Origin: Mycoplasma sp. CSL7475-4
GTDB lineage: Bacteria; Bacillota_I; Bacilli_A; Mycoplasmatales; Metamycoplasmataceae
Direction: 5' to 3'
DNA length: 64,000 bases
NCBI RefSeq assembly: GCF_024834065.1
Contig: NZ_JANUYA010000001.1
Span: 166,942-230,941, forward strand
Part shown: one piece after another, positions 11,153 to 20,377 of the stretch
Numbering within the stretch: position 1 is the first letter of the stretch
How the letters are laid out: every line of letters begins with the position of its first letter
Made by a program: the position numbers and the translations under genes
Notes under the pieces: model-generated
Databases searched by the model: none
What the model was told of the DNA's origin: nothing
What the model saw: only the letters and a program-made list of their open reading frames with translations

Positions 11153-12592
11153 ATGAATAAAAAAGATAATGGGTTAGAAAGCTTAAGCGCAAACGCTAAT
11201 CAAGATGATTTTATTGCATCTGAAACTCAATTAGATCCAGCAAGTCTTGATATTTTTACTCAAGAACCTGGACAAGGTGTTAAAAAAACTGTTGCAAGAA
11301 AAAATACAAAGTATAAATATACAAAATTATCTAACTTTGTACTGAGATTATCAAGATTTTACGCACCAATGCCAATGTGAAAACTTGCGTTAATCACTTC
11401 TGGTCTAGCAGTTTTATTTGGTATTATCAGTGTTTTTCTAGTTAAAAACCCAGGTATTTATAATTTTGGGGCAGCAGCTTTCGGGCAAGCAACTGCCAGA
11501 ATAACCAATGTGTTATTGAAAAATAATAAAAATATTAGTCCCGCAATTTACAATGTTATTGATCACTCATTGTTCTGAATTCTTTATATTGTTCTTTCGA
11601 TACCAATATTTATTTTTGGTTGAAAAAAAACAGGAAAGCTATTCACTCTATTGACAATTTTATTTTTAGTTGTCTCAAGTTTAGTTTCATTTGCCGTCGG
11701 GCAAATTCCCGGATCGGATAAACTATACTTAATCGGAAACTTTTCACACAACGATATTCCCGTTCAATTAAAAGAACATATTGTTAAATATTATTGAGCT
11801 GGTAAAAATCAAATGTGATCACTAATTCCTTTACATTGAAATGATGCAGGGAATGTTATAGCACAAATGATTTTTGGTGTTGTTTATGGTTTCTTATTAG
11901 CATTCTTTTTTGCAGTTATTGCAATTATAGGTGGATCGGCAGGTGTTACCGGAATTATCGGCGAATACATGTCAGTAGTTAAACAAAAAAACTTTGGTAC
12001 CATAAATGGTTACATCAATCTTGGAATATTGGTAGTTGCGGTGGCAATTGGTTCATACTTGCCAGGAAGCTTATTAATCAATTCATTTGCCAAAGAAATA
12101 GCTCCAACTAACACAGTTGCTGATTGAGGTTCTTTTGTTCAAAGAATTGAAAATTGAGACAATTTAGGTGCATACCAACAAGGAAGAATTATTTCGACCT
12201 TACAATCATTTAAAGAATTGGCTTGATCGCCATCAATGTATCTTTCACCTAACTTTGTTTCAACCCTAATTTCAAACTTTGTTTTTGTCTTTGCTCTAAA
12301 TAAATTATTCCCTAGATTTAAAATTGTACAATGTAAAGTTTACTCACCACACATGAGTGCTATTAAATCTGCTATTATTGGTGATAAGAAAACAATTAAT
12401 AGCTTTACAGTCACTGTTGGTGAAGGTGGTTATTCAGGATCTAAAACTAAAGTTCTTTCTTCAATAACTTTATATAAACAAGTTCCTAGATTAATTAAAA
12501 AAATAAGAGCTGTTGATAAAAACGCATTGATTACTGTATCGAATGTTTCATCAGTCGATGGTAAACTATATATTCCAGATAGTAAATTCTAA
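11153..12592 (+). CDS. YitT/DUF2179-family membrane protein
   Basis: A 479-aa protein. A hydrophilic ~75-residue N-terminus (acidic, then basic VARKNTKYKYTK) is followed by about six membrane helices (residues ~80-400) and a soluble C-terminal DUF2179-like domain, with TVGEGGYSGSKTKVL, YKQVPRLIKKIRAVD and NALITVSNVSSVDG. This layout is that of the YitT group, whose function is not established. AGGAAAGGAG precedes the ATG. Transcript comes from a TATAAT at 11082 with a ~65-nt T-rich leader. It ends at a strong terminator. Confidence 0.85.
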
Positions 12593-12620
12593 TAAAGTTC
12601 GTTCCAGAACTTTATTTTTT
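12592..12620 (+). terminator. Intrinsic terminator of the YitT-type gene
   Basis: ATAAAGTTC/GAACTTTAT stem, 6-nt loop, T6 run, starting at the stop codon. Confidence 0.9.
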
Positions 12621-12716
12621 ACTAAAATACACGTTTTTAAGTGTAAAAAGTTAAACACAACTACAATGAAAGCAATATTTTAAACAGTGTTAGTTTTTTT
12701 AAACTATAATTAAATA

Positions 12717-13592
12717 ATGAACTTTAATTATATTGATTTTGATAATGAACAAATTCCGATTTACACAGACGATCGTAAAAGTGATACTACAATATTATTT
12801 TTACACGGGATAAATTCAAGCAGCGATTTTTGTCAAAAACTTATTGAATTAGACCACGAGTATAACACTGTTGCAATCAATTTTCCTGGCAGTAAATATA
12901 TTCAAAGCGAAGACATAAATTCTAAAATTAATTTAGATAAATGATGCGAGTACGCTGATCAAGTTATTAGCAGAATAAAAACAAAACACATATACATTAT
13001 TGCACACTCAATGTCTGGTTATGTTGGGGCAAAACTAGCAAATCACAATCGAGTTAGAAAAGTAATTTTACTTTCTCCTATCAATCCTAATATGGTTAAA
13101 TCTCAGTCATATTCAATGATGAAAAATTTATTGAATAACAACGCAAAATCAGGTGATTTTTGAACAAAAATATTGAGCATGGGTCTAAAATTTTCATCAA
13201 TTGGTCGCAGTATTATGAACGTTAATGAAAAATGGATTCCTATAATCAAAGATAATTTACTTAACCCTGAATTTCTAAAAAAATTGGATGATTTGTATAC
13301 AGTAAACAAAAATAAATTGATTTTTATGATCGGTGAAAATGACCCCATTGTTGATACTAAACGTTTAATAGAATATGCAATGAACATTGACGCAGCACAT
13401 TTGATTATCGGTAAAAATCACTCGCCTCTATACACAGATCCTAAAGGAATTAATCATTTTTTAAATATTTTATTAAAGCCGAAAAAAAGATTTTGAAACA
13501 CAAGATTTATTGATTTTAATAAAAACAAAATGGAAGTCTTTGTTGAACAAGAACCAGAAAATTTTGAAGAAATATTTAATATCCAAAATTAG
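12717..13592 (+). CDS. Alpha/beta hydrolase
   Basis: A 291-aa alpha/beta-fold hydrolase of unknown substrate. The oxyanion-side motif FLHGINSSSDFC is followed by the nucleophile elbow IIAHSMSGYVGAK (Ser in HSMSG). The acid is probably in MIGENDPIVDTKR and the His in IIGKNHSPLY, a complete triad. It has no signal peptide. A TATAAT (12705-12710) is exactly 6 nt before the ATG, so the mRNA is probably leaderless. It is followed 14 nt later by the HinfI-like gene, which has its own ribosome binding site and is likely co-transcribed. Confidence 0.85.
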
Positions 13593-13606
13593 ATAAAGGA
13601 GAAATA

Positions 13607-14521
13607 ATGGATTACACTAGTTTTGAACTAAAGTTAAGAAGCATATTGAACAATGGTAATGGGCCAAAATTATTGCTTAAATTAATCGAATCGCCTTATC
13701 GATTCAATTCAAATTTGCACCCGTTCAATATTGTTACTAAATTAGAACAATCTTTTTTAAGAGCACAAGAGAACAATTATTACAAATTTATTGTAAATTG
13801 TGCAGAGGAAATTTTCTATTCTAATTTAGACGATATTGAGCACTTAAAAAATTCATTTAAATTGGACTATGTTATTGACAGAGACAATTTGGATGATATG
13901 AATTCAGAAGAAATTATTGATAAAAGCGAAGTTATTAAATTTAGGACTTCAATTGCTTTTCGTAACTCAACTGATAAGGAAATGACCTTAATATTTGCAC
14001 GAAAAAGAGACACTTTTTCGCAAAAGAAAGCTGATGAATTTATTGAACAATCTATAATTAGAGCTAAAGCACTCTCGCAAGGAAATCCTGATTGAAAAAT
14101 CAAATATATTGTGTGGTTTATTGACCCTTTATACACAAGTTCGAAAGAAAAATTCGATAACTTTACAAATAACGAACATTTGCAAGATATTTCAATTTCA
14201 TTTAGATATGGTGCGGATTTGTTTAGTGATTATATGTTGGAAAATAAATGAAGAGAGATTGAAGACAATATCAATTTATTTAAAGAAAAAAATGAAGACT
14301 TTTTCTTAAAAATGCCAAATTTATCAACTGATAAAGAAACACTTGAATTTATGATAACAATGAGTGATAATGCTTGAGAAAAACTATCATCATTCGAGCC
14401 TGATATGGTCAAATTGAGAGAAATTGTTTTTGATAATGAGAATGAAAATAGCAACTTCAAAAAAGCTTCACGAATGAGAATACAAGTTTTAAATGATAGT
14501 TCAAGTGAATTAAATGAATAA
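13607..14521 (+). CDS. Hypothetical protein, possible HinfI/HpyAIV-family endonuclease relative
   Basis: A 304-aa soluble protein, with four TGA codons as Trp. It starts with AAAGGAGAA upstream. The layout recalls the HinfI/HpyAIV type II restriction family as I know it: an early KLLLKLIESPYRF, a central strand-plus-basic segment MTLIFARKRDTF, then YIVWFIDPLY and YGADLFSDYM. At the place where that family has a catalytic E-x-K, this protein has Phe and Arg, so nuclease activity is doubtful. No DNA methyltransferase gene is adjacent. The assignment is weak and rests on memory of motif spacing. Confidence 0.45.
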
Positions 14522-14539
14522 ATTTATTCAAAATTTAAG

Positions 14540-14577
14540 CTATATATTGTATATATAGTAATATTCTTATATAAGAA
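14540..14577. promoter_or_regulatory. Two adjacent palindromes upstream of nadE
   Basis: A palindrome with 8-bp arms (CTATATAT-TGT-ATATATAG, 14540-14558) is followed by a perfect 14-bp palindrome (TTCTTATATAAGAA, 14564-14577), just 12 nt before the nadE ATG. They could be operator sites or the promoter itself. Confidence 0.45.
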
Positions 14578-14589
14578 AATGGAGTTAAT

Positions 14590-15387
14590 ATGCCGAGAAT
14601 TGGTTTGAGAGAAAACAGTAATATAAATTCAAAACCTATTGAACAAAAAATTGAACAATATAGCAATTATTTGGTTAATTGATTGCGTGAACGTGTAAAA
14701 AAAGCCAAAGCAAAAGGTTTAATTGTCGGAATTAGTGGTGGGATAGATTCAGCATTGGTTTCTGCTCTTGCAAAACGCGCTTTTCCCGACAATACTATTG
14801 GCGTTGTCATGCCAATAGATTCAATGAGTTTTGACTTAAATGATATTGAACAGCTACAAAAAAACATTGAATTAAATTTAATTTCAGTTGATTTGAAATC
14901 AACGTTTGAAGAAATAAAATCAGCAACAAATGTTACTGATAAAATGTCATTAAGCAACATCAAACCTAGATTGAGAATGACAACGTTGTATGCTTTAGCA
15001 CAACAAAAAAATTATCTAGTTGTCGGTACTGACAATGAAGATGAATTATTTATTGGTTATTTCACCAAACATGGTGATGGGGGAGTTGATATACTTCCAA
15101 TTTCTAGATTATTAAAAAATGAGGTTAGATTACTTGCCAAACACCTAAATGTTCCGGACTCAATTATTAATAAAAAACCTTCTGCCGGTTTATGAGAAGG
15201 ACAAAGTGATGAAGACGAATTAGGTTTTTCGTATAATGATTTAGATAATTACTTAAATAATAATTTAGATTTATTAGATACTAATATAAAATTTAAAATT
15301 GAAAGATTGCATAGAGCAACTCATCATAAAAGACAAAAAGCATATCAGCCCAAAACAATAGAACAATATTTTAAGAAGGAGAAATAA
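14590..15387 (+). CDS. nadE: NAD+ synthetase (ammonia-dependent)
   Basis: Makes NAD from deamido-NAD, ATP and ammonia. It is 265 aa, the single-domain ammonia-dependent form. It shows the ATP-pyrophosphatase P-loop VGISGGIDSALVSALAK, the segment RLRMTTLYALAQQ, VVGTDNEDELFIGYFTKHGDGG (binding of deamido-NAD and Mg) and LPISRLLKNEVRLLAKHL. It ends KPSAGLWEGQSDEDELG. The ATG has an ATGGAG site. The yebC ribosome binding site (AAGGAG) lies in its last codons, and the genes are 1 nt apart, so they are translationally linked. Confidence 0.95.
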
Positions 15388-15388
15388 T

Positions 15389-16123
15389 ATGGCAGGACAT
15401 TCACATTCAGCTAATATAGCACACCGTAAAGGTGCACAAGATGCAGCAAGAGGGAAAATATTCCAAAAACTATTTAAAGAGATTTATGTAGTAGCAACTG
15501 GTGCTGGCGGAGCTGATCCAGATTCAAACCCAGCTTTAAAATTAGCAATTTCTAAAGCAAAAGCAAAAAACATGCCTAAAGCCAATATTGAAAGAGCTTT
15601 AGCGAAGGCAAAAGGTGAAGCGAAAGATGGCGCAAGTTTTGTTGAAACTTTATTCAATGCCACAATTACTGGTGGAGCAACATTTTTAATTAAAACATTG
15701 AGCGACAACATGAATCGTACTAAGTCATCAATGACCGCATACTTTAACCGTCAAAACGCAACCCTAGGTAAAACAGGTCAAGTTCCTTTTCAATTTGATT
15801 TACAAGGTATTATTGAGGTATCAAAAGAATTGGTTGATGAAGATACAATTACTTTAACATCATTGGAACACGGAGCAAGTGATATTGATGTGGATGATAG
15901 CAGTTATCTAATTTCAACAACACCAGATGTGTTTAGTGAAGTTAAAAACGCTATTGAAAACGAATTAGGTATCAGTGAATTTTTACAATGTGAAGTTACA
16001 TATATCCCTAATTCAACTGTGAAATTTGACGAAGAAAAAACAGAAAAAATCAAGGAATTTATTGCTAAACTTGAAGATGATGACGATGTTCAAGAAGTAT
16101 TTCACAATATTGAATTAGACTAA
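15389..16123 (+). CDS. yebC: YebC/PmpR-family regulator
   Basis: A 244-aa member of the YebC/TACO1 family, which acts in translation of difficult sequences or as a DNA-binding regulator. It has the family start MAGHSHSANIAHRKGAQDAA, then KLFKEIYVVATGAGGADPDS and LKLAISKAKAKNMPKANIERA. The usual family start MAGHSKWANI is altered, with Trp absent. The C-terminal half shows domains II and III ending in VQEVFHNIELD. It is downstream of nadE by 1 nt and ends at a strong terminator. Confidence 0.93.
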   Translation: MAGHSHSANIAHRKGAQDAARGKIFQKLFKEIYVVATGAGGADPDSNPALKLAISKAKAKNMPKANIERALAKAKGEAKDGASFVETLFNATITGGATFLIKTLSDNMNRTKSSMTAYFNRQNATLGKTGQVPFQFDLQGIIEVSKELVDEDTITLTSLEHGASDIDVDDSSYLISTTPDVFSEVKNAIENELGISEFLQCEVTYIPNSTVKFDEEKTEKIKEFIAKLEDDDDVQEVFHNIELD

Positions 16124-16132
16124 TCACAAATC

Positions 16133-16157
16133 AAAATGCGCTTTTGCGCATTTTTTT
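16133..16157 (+). terminator. Intrinsic terminator of nadE-yebC
   Basis: AAAATGCGC/GCGCATTTT stem with a TTTT loop and T run. Confidence 0.92.
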
Positions 16158-16175
16158 ATATTCTAAAAATGCAAT

Positions 16176-16202
16176 AAAAAAAAGTAGCTAACAAAGCTAC
16201 CA
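16176..16202 (-). terminator. Intrinsic terminator of the second hydrolase
   Basis: GTAGCT/AGCTAC stem (minus strand) with a T8 run, just past the hydrolase stop; convergent with the yebC terminator. Confidence 0.82.
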
Positions 16203-16207
16203 AATAT

Positions 16208-17005
16208 TTATTTCTTTAGTAAAAATGGTTCTAGAATTGAAATAAAACTATCTCAATTTTCTTCAAACATCATATGCCCTGTCTTAGGAATGAATGTTGT
16301 TTGTACATCTTTAACGTGTTCGTTGAAATACTTCAAACACTGATCTCTTGCAATTACAGCGTCTTTTTCACCCAATATTAATAGCGTTGGCACATTAATG
16401 CTCTCTAAACCTGCCTCAATATCATCGTGTAATTTTAAAACAGGTAAAGAATCTCCTAATTCTAAAATATCAGGGTTATTAAAGTCATCTGCATTGAATG
16501 TAGCTTTTGTTAAACGCATTCACTTTTCATCATTAGTGAATTTTGAAATATCAAAATATAAACCTCTAAGAAAATTCAAAAATTCATCAAAGTTCTTTGG
16601 AAAATATGTTTGTTTATAGGCATCTGCTGTTGCTAAAGATGTTTTATTCATCGGTGCTACATAAACCATTTTTTTGAATAGTTCAGGTCTCATGCGGTAG
16701 GCTAATGAAATTGTCCCACCCCCCATTGAGTGTCCGATTAGAGTAACATTTTTTAATTGATTTTGCTCAATAAAATCAATCAATAACTCAGCAAATTGAT
16801 ACACACTAAGTTTATGGTTTTTTACTGCTTTGACTCCACTATTTCCTGGGAATTGAATTGCATAATAATTTGAATTTTTTCAATAATTTTGAAACAATTT
16901 AAATGTGTTTGGGCTTGAATTAAAACCGTGAACAAAAATTATATTTTCTTCGGGATTGTTGTTATCTTTAAAAACATAAGGATAATCGTAAATAATTTTT
17001 TTCAT
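16208..17005 (-). CDS. Alpha/beta hydrolase
   Basis: A 265-aa hydrolase. Motifs: IIFVHGFNSSPNTF (oxyanion side), VTLIGHSMGGGTIS (nucleophile Ser in GHSMGG), LLILGEKDAVIARDQ (acid) and IPKTGHMMFEE (His). Substrate not predictable; such proteins in mycoplasmas are esterases or lipases. It is unrelated in detail to the hydrolase at 12717 beyond the fold. A GGAG site precedes the ATG at 17005. The upstream 110 nt hold a candidate small RNA read on the opposite strand. Confidence 0.87.
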
Positions 17006-17056
17006 TTTTCTCCATTTTTTAATTTTTATGATTTGTTATTTTGTTATACTTAACAA

Positions 17057-17118
17057 GCGATGAGCCGCATTGAAGTGAGTAACTTCTATGTACCGCCTGT
17101 GAAAACAGGTGTTTTTTT
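17057..17118 (+). ncRNA. Candidate small RNA with its own promoter and terminator
   Basis: On the + strand between two minus-strand genes: TATACT (17045-17050), then about 60 nt with a hairpin GAAGT/ACTTC extendable by GCAT/ATGT, and a strong intrinsic terminator CGCCTGT-GAAA-ACAGGTG followed by seven T. The region is clearly GC-richer than its surroundings. The T run overlaps the stop codon of the nitroreductase gene on the other strand. No known riboswitch or RNA family was recognised. Ends are inferred. Confidence 0.5.
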
Positions 17119-17851
17119 ATTTTTTTATTAATTTTAAATCTCAAATTTTTTCAATGATGTCAGTGTTCATTTTGTAACTTGAGGCTGATTTTATGGTTGC
17201 ATGAGTGTATGAATATGCTGTTTTGTCAGGAGCAATTGATTTAAAGTAATCTAAAATTTGATCATTGTATTCAGCGACATCATGTTTTAATCTGTCAATA
17301 TCGTATTTATTTTCAAATACTCTATTCAATTTAGGTTTAATTTTACCTTCACTAGCTTTGTGGCCAATGGCTAACGAAACAACTGGAAAAGCTTGTCCTT
17401 GTATGTTTAAATTTGTGATTAATGGTTCAACCATCATTCTTGTTAAACCTAGAAATAAGGTATCAAGTCCTAGGCTCAAAGCCATATCTTGTGCCATAGT
17501 TGCTTGAATAAAAGCATCACTTACAGCGACAGTGTATGATTCAGTTGAATTGCTATTGTATTCATACTCAGGAAATTCCTTTTTCGCTTCATTCATTCTA
17601 TTGAAATCAGCTAAAAAAACCAATAATATATCAGCTGTTTTTAAGGCTCCTGTAAATTTGTTTGCCTTGCTTAACTCAGTCAATATTTCACGGTCTTTGA
17701 CAACAATAACACTCGATGAGTGCCAATTAGATGATGTAGGTGCTGAATTTACTGCGTCAATTATTTTTTTATACTCATCATCAGTGATTGGGTTATTTGT
17801 ATCAAATTCCCTAACACTATATCTGTCCATAATTTTTTGATAAAAATTCAT
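17117..17851 (-). CDS. Nitroreductase-family flavoprotein
   Basis: A 244-aa FMN-dependent NAD(P)H oxidoreductase of the nitroreductase fold. Evidence: IMDRYSVREFDTNNPI (Arg-Ser-x-Arg FMN phosphate motif), SAPTSSNWHSSSVIVV, DAFIQATMAQDMALSLGLDT and VVSLAIGHKASEGKIKPKLN. Physiological substrate unknown; could be an FMN reductase or redox balancer. The ATG at 17851 has an AAAGGGAGTT site. The end differs from a naive reading: a late TGA is Trp and the stop is TAA at 17117, inside the T run of the opposite-strand small RNA. Confidence 0.9.
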
Positions 17852-17899
17852 ATTAACTCCCTTTAAATATTTGAATTGTAAATATATTTTACATTTGTT

Positions 17900-18517
17900 T
17901 TAGATTTTATTGTTTTTAAAAACTGAAAGACTATTGACAACGTTTTTATAAGTTATTCTATGCTCTTCACAAATTCCGTGTTTTTCAATCAATTTATTGT
18001 GTAATTTTGTACAGTATCCTTTGTGCTTATCAAAACAATATTGAGGATATTTAGTTGACAATGAGTTCATGTAATTGTCACGGTAAACTTTTGCAATTAT
18101 TGAAGCGGCAGCTACTGATAAAGACTGAGAATCGCCTTTAATTAAATTGATTTGCTCAATATAAGAAATGTCGACTTTTTCAAAATCAGTAATTATTAAA
18201 TCGGCAAAATTTAATTCTTCCACAATTTCCTTCATTAACTTTCTTGTTGCTTGTTTAGGGTTCAATTCATCTACTTGTTTTGGTGTAGCAATTTTAATTG
18301 AATATTTTATTGCATCTTTTTTGATAATTTCAAAAGCTTTATCACGTTGCTTTTGACTTAATTTTTTTGAATCATTAATCAGACTATTTGTATATCCTTT
18401 AGGCAAAATTACCCCAGCAACAACGAGCGGGCCAGCACATGCGCCTCTACCTGCTTCATCAATTCCTAAAATATTATTTTTGTTTGAGTATTCTTTTTCA
18501 ATATCTAAGTTGTACAT
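17900..18517 (-). CDS. rnhB: Ribonuclease HII
   Basis: Cleaves RNA in RNA-DNA hybrids, including single ribonucleotides. It is 205 aa. The catalytic Asp-Glu pair is in LGIDEAGRGACAGPLVVAGV; further acidic residues follow in LIITDFEKVDIS and IIAKVYRDNYMNS, and it has the family KHKGYCTKLHNKLIEKHG. The ATG at 18517 has a GAGGTAAATA site. It follows a terminator-like hairpin after the upstream membrane gene. Confidence 0.95.
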   Translation of the reverse strand: MYNLDIEKEYSNKNNILGIDEAGRGACAGPLVVAGVILPKGYTNSLINDSKKLSQKQRDKAFEIIKKDAIKYSIKIATPKQVDELNPKQATRKLMKEIVEELNFADLIITDFEKVDISYIEQINLIKGDSQSLSVAAASIIAKVYRDNYMNSLSTKYPQYCFDKHKGYCTKLHNKLIEKHGICEEHRITYKNVVNSLSVFKNNKI

Positions 18518-18530
18518 TATTTACCTCGAT

Positions 18531-18552
18531 AAAAAAGCGGCATTTCAGCCAC
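18531..18552 (-). terminator. Terminator-like hairpin between a membrane gene and rnhB
   Basis: GTGGC/GCCGC stem with 6-nt loop and T6 run on the minus strand, between the stop of the membrane gene and the rnhB start. Confidence 0.6.
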
Positions 18553-18556
18553 AAAT

Positions 18557-19390
18557 TTATTTATTTTTTTCTAGAATATCGTAAATTAAGTTAGCTAATT
18601 CTTCTTTGTCCATTTTTTCGTAGCCACTAATATATAATTTTTCGGCAATTGCAAATAATTTGGAATTTGGTAAGGAAATTAACTGACTTATTTTTTCATT
18701 TCTGACTGTTTCTTTTTGTTGTTTTTCTTGTAATATTTTCTCGTCTTCGGTGTTTTTATCAGATTTTTGATCGTTTTCAGTTGTTATTTTTGAACCGAAT
18801 AATTGAGACATCATATTTGATAATTCTTCGTTCTCTGCCATTTGACTTTTTAAGCTTTGCATAGCTTTTGCATTAGCAAAGGCAAGACCAATAAATTTTG
18901 TTTCTTTAATAAAGCCATAATAAAATGCTATATTCATTACAATTAATAGAGCCCCAATTGTAATTGATGCAATTTCAATTGGATCTAAATTTGTATTTTT
19001 ATTAAATGATCTAGTGAATAAAAGGATTAAATTTATGATCGAAATAAACGACATTATTCCGTAAAACATTATTGCACGTTGATCTAAATATTCAAATGTT
19101 TTTTCTTTATAGCTCTTGGAAATACCTTTGTAGTACGTTACGGCAATATAGATATTGATTGATAGTAACACCAAATCTATTAGCACATCTGATGGTAATT
19201 TTAATTTTCCTTCTTGCAGAGAGTTTTCTCTAATAAAAAGCAATGTTGCATCAACTATCGTCTTAGTGATAATAGTCAATAAAATCAACCCTATTGAAAC
19301 ACAAGCACCAATAATAAATAATCTAAATCTTGATTTTTCTAAAGATCAAAGTTCATTTGTATCGGTAATTTTTAAATAATCTCTTTTCAT
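18557..19390 (-). CDS. Hypothetical membrane protein
   Basis: A 277-aa protein of unknown function. About four membrane segments occupy residues ~22-180 (RLFIIGACVSIGLILLTII, LIDLVLLSINIYIAVTYY, IMFYGIMSFISIINLILLF, ITIGALLIVMNIAFYYGF). The C-terminal ~90 residues are cytoplasmic and charged with a probable coiled coil (KNTEDEKILQEKQQKETVRN), ending in a short SAP-like or helical segment GYEKMDKEELANLIYDI. ATG at 19390 has an AAAGGAG site, 13 nt after rluD's stop, so it is probably in an operon with rluD. Confidence 0.75.
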
Positions 19391-19403
19391 TTTTCTCCTT
19401 TTA

Positions 19404-20315
19404 CTAGTTTTCTAATTGACTAAAATCAAAATCGGCAACATCAAATTCCTTTGGAATTGGGGCGTAGACTTTAATATGTTTATTTGTTATCGGGTGATCG
19501 AATTCAAGTTTGTACGCATGCAAACGTTGATTGAAATCATCTACTTTTTTATTATAAACAGGATCGCCAAACACTGGATGTCCTATATATTTTAAGTGAA
19601 CACGAATTTGATGAGTTCTACCAGTTTGTAACTCGCACCGAACTAATGATTTTGGTGTCTTGTCTAAATAGAAATGTTTCAATAAGTAAACAGTAGTTAT
19701 TGAATCTTTACCGTCTCTATGCACAGTCATTTTCTTTCTATCATTTGCGTGTCTATTGATAGGTAAATTTATTTTAGTGGTTTTGTTTTCAATCAAACCG
19801 TCAGCAATAGCAATATACGAACGGTGAATATTGTGTTCTTTAAGCATTTCGACCAATTTGATATGTGTTTCATTGTTTTTAGCAACAATTAATAAGCCAC
19901 TTGTATCTTTATCTATTCGATGGACAATCCCAGGTCTTAATAAACCATTTTCATTTGATAGTGTTTTAAAATGGTGCAATAAACCATTAACCAATGTATC
20001 GTCGTAATGACCGGGTGCTGGGTGCACCACCAGTGAAGTTGGTTTATTCAAAATCACTAAATGGTCATCTTCGTACACGATATCTAAACTCATAGCAGTG
20101 GGAACAACATTAGTTTCTTTTTCGATTAGTTTGGTAATTGTAATGTTTCAACCTGGTTGAACTATGTATTTAGGTTTATTGACTGGTATTGTGTTGTTAT
20201 TCAATAAAACTGCACCTTGCAAAATTAATTGTTTAACATCATTTCTTGAAAGTTCCGAATTATCGGAAATATACTTGTCTATTCTCTCTTTATAAGTTAC
20301 TTCTAATTTAATCAT
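19404..20315 (-). CDS. rluD: RluD-family 23S rRNA pseudouridine synthase
   Basis: Converts uridines in 23S rRNA to pseudouridine. It is 303 aa: an N-terminal S4 RNA-binding domain (ERIDKYISDNSELSRNDVKQ), then the catalytic domain with IVYEDDHLVILNKPTSLVVHP, GIVHRIDKDTSGLLIVAK (catalytic Asp) and LQTGRTHQIRVHLKYIGHPV. Start ATG at 20315 lies in the palindrome AATCATATGATT, 6 nt after TATAAT (20322-20327), so likely leaderless. The same 15-nt start context occurs at acpS. A second, more divergent family member is at 33219. Confidence 0.92.
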
Positions 20316-20377
20316 ATGATTATTATATATAATTATTATTTTAGATTAAATTAGTTTAGTAATTATACGTATTCTAT

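Noticed and set aside
17057..17100. Possible hammerhead ribozyme or riboswitch (CGATGAG and GTGAAAAC segments)
   Set aside because: The hammerhead core CTGATGAG...GAAA is not matched, and there is no downstream + strand gene for a riboswitch to control. Kept only as a small RNA candidate.
20313..20345. AATCATATGATT palindrome at rluD as an operator
   Set aside because: It arises from the TATAATAATCATATG start context, which is shared with acpS, and is short and AT-rich.
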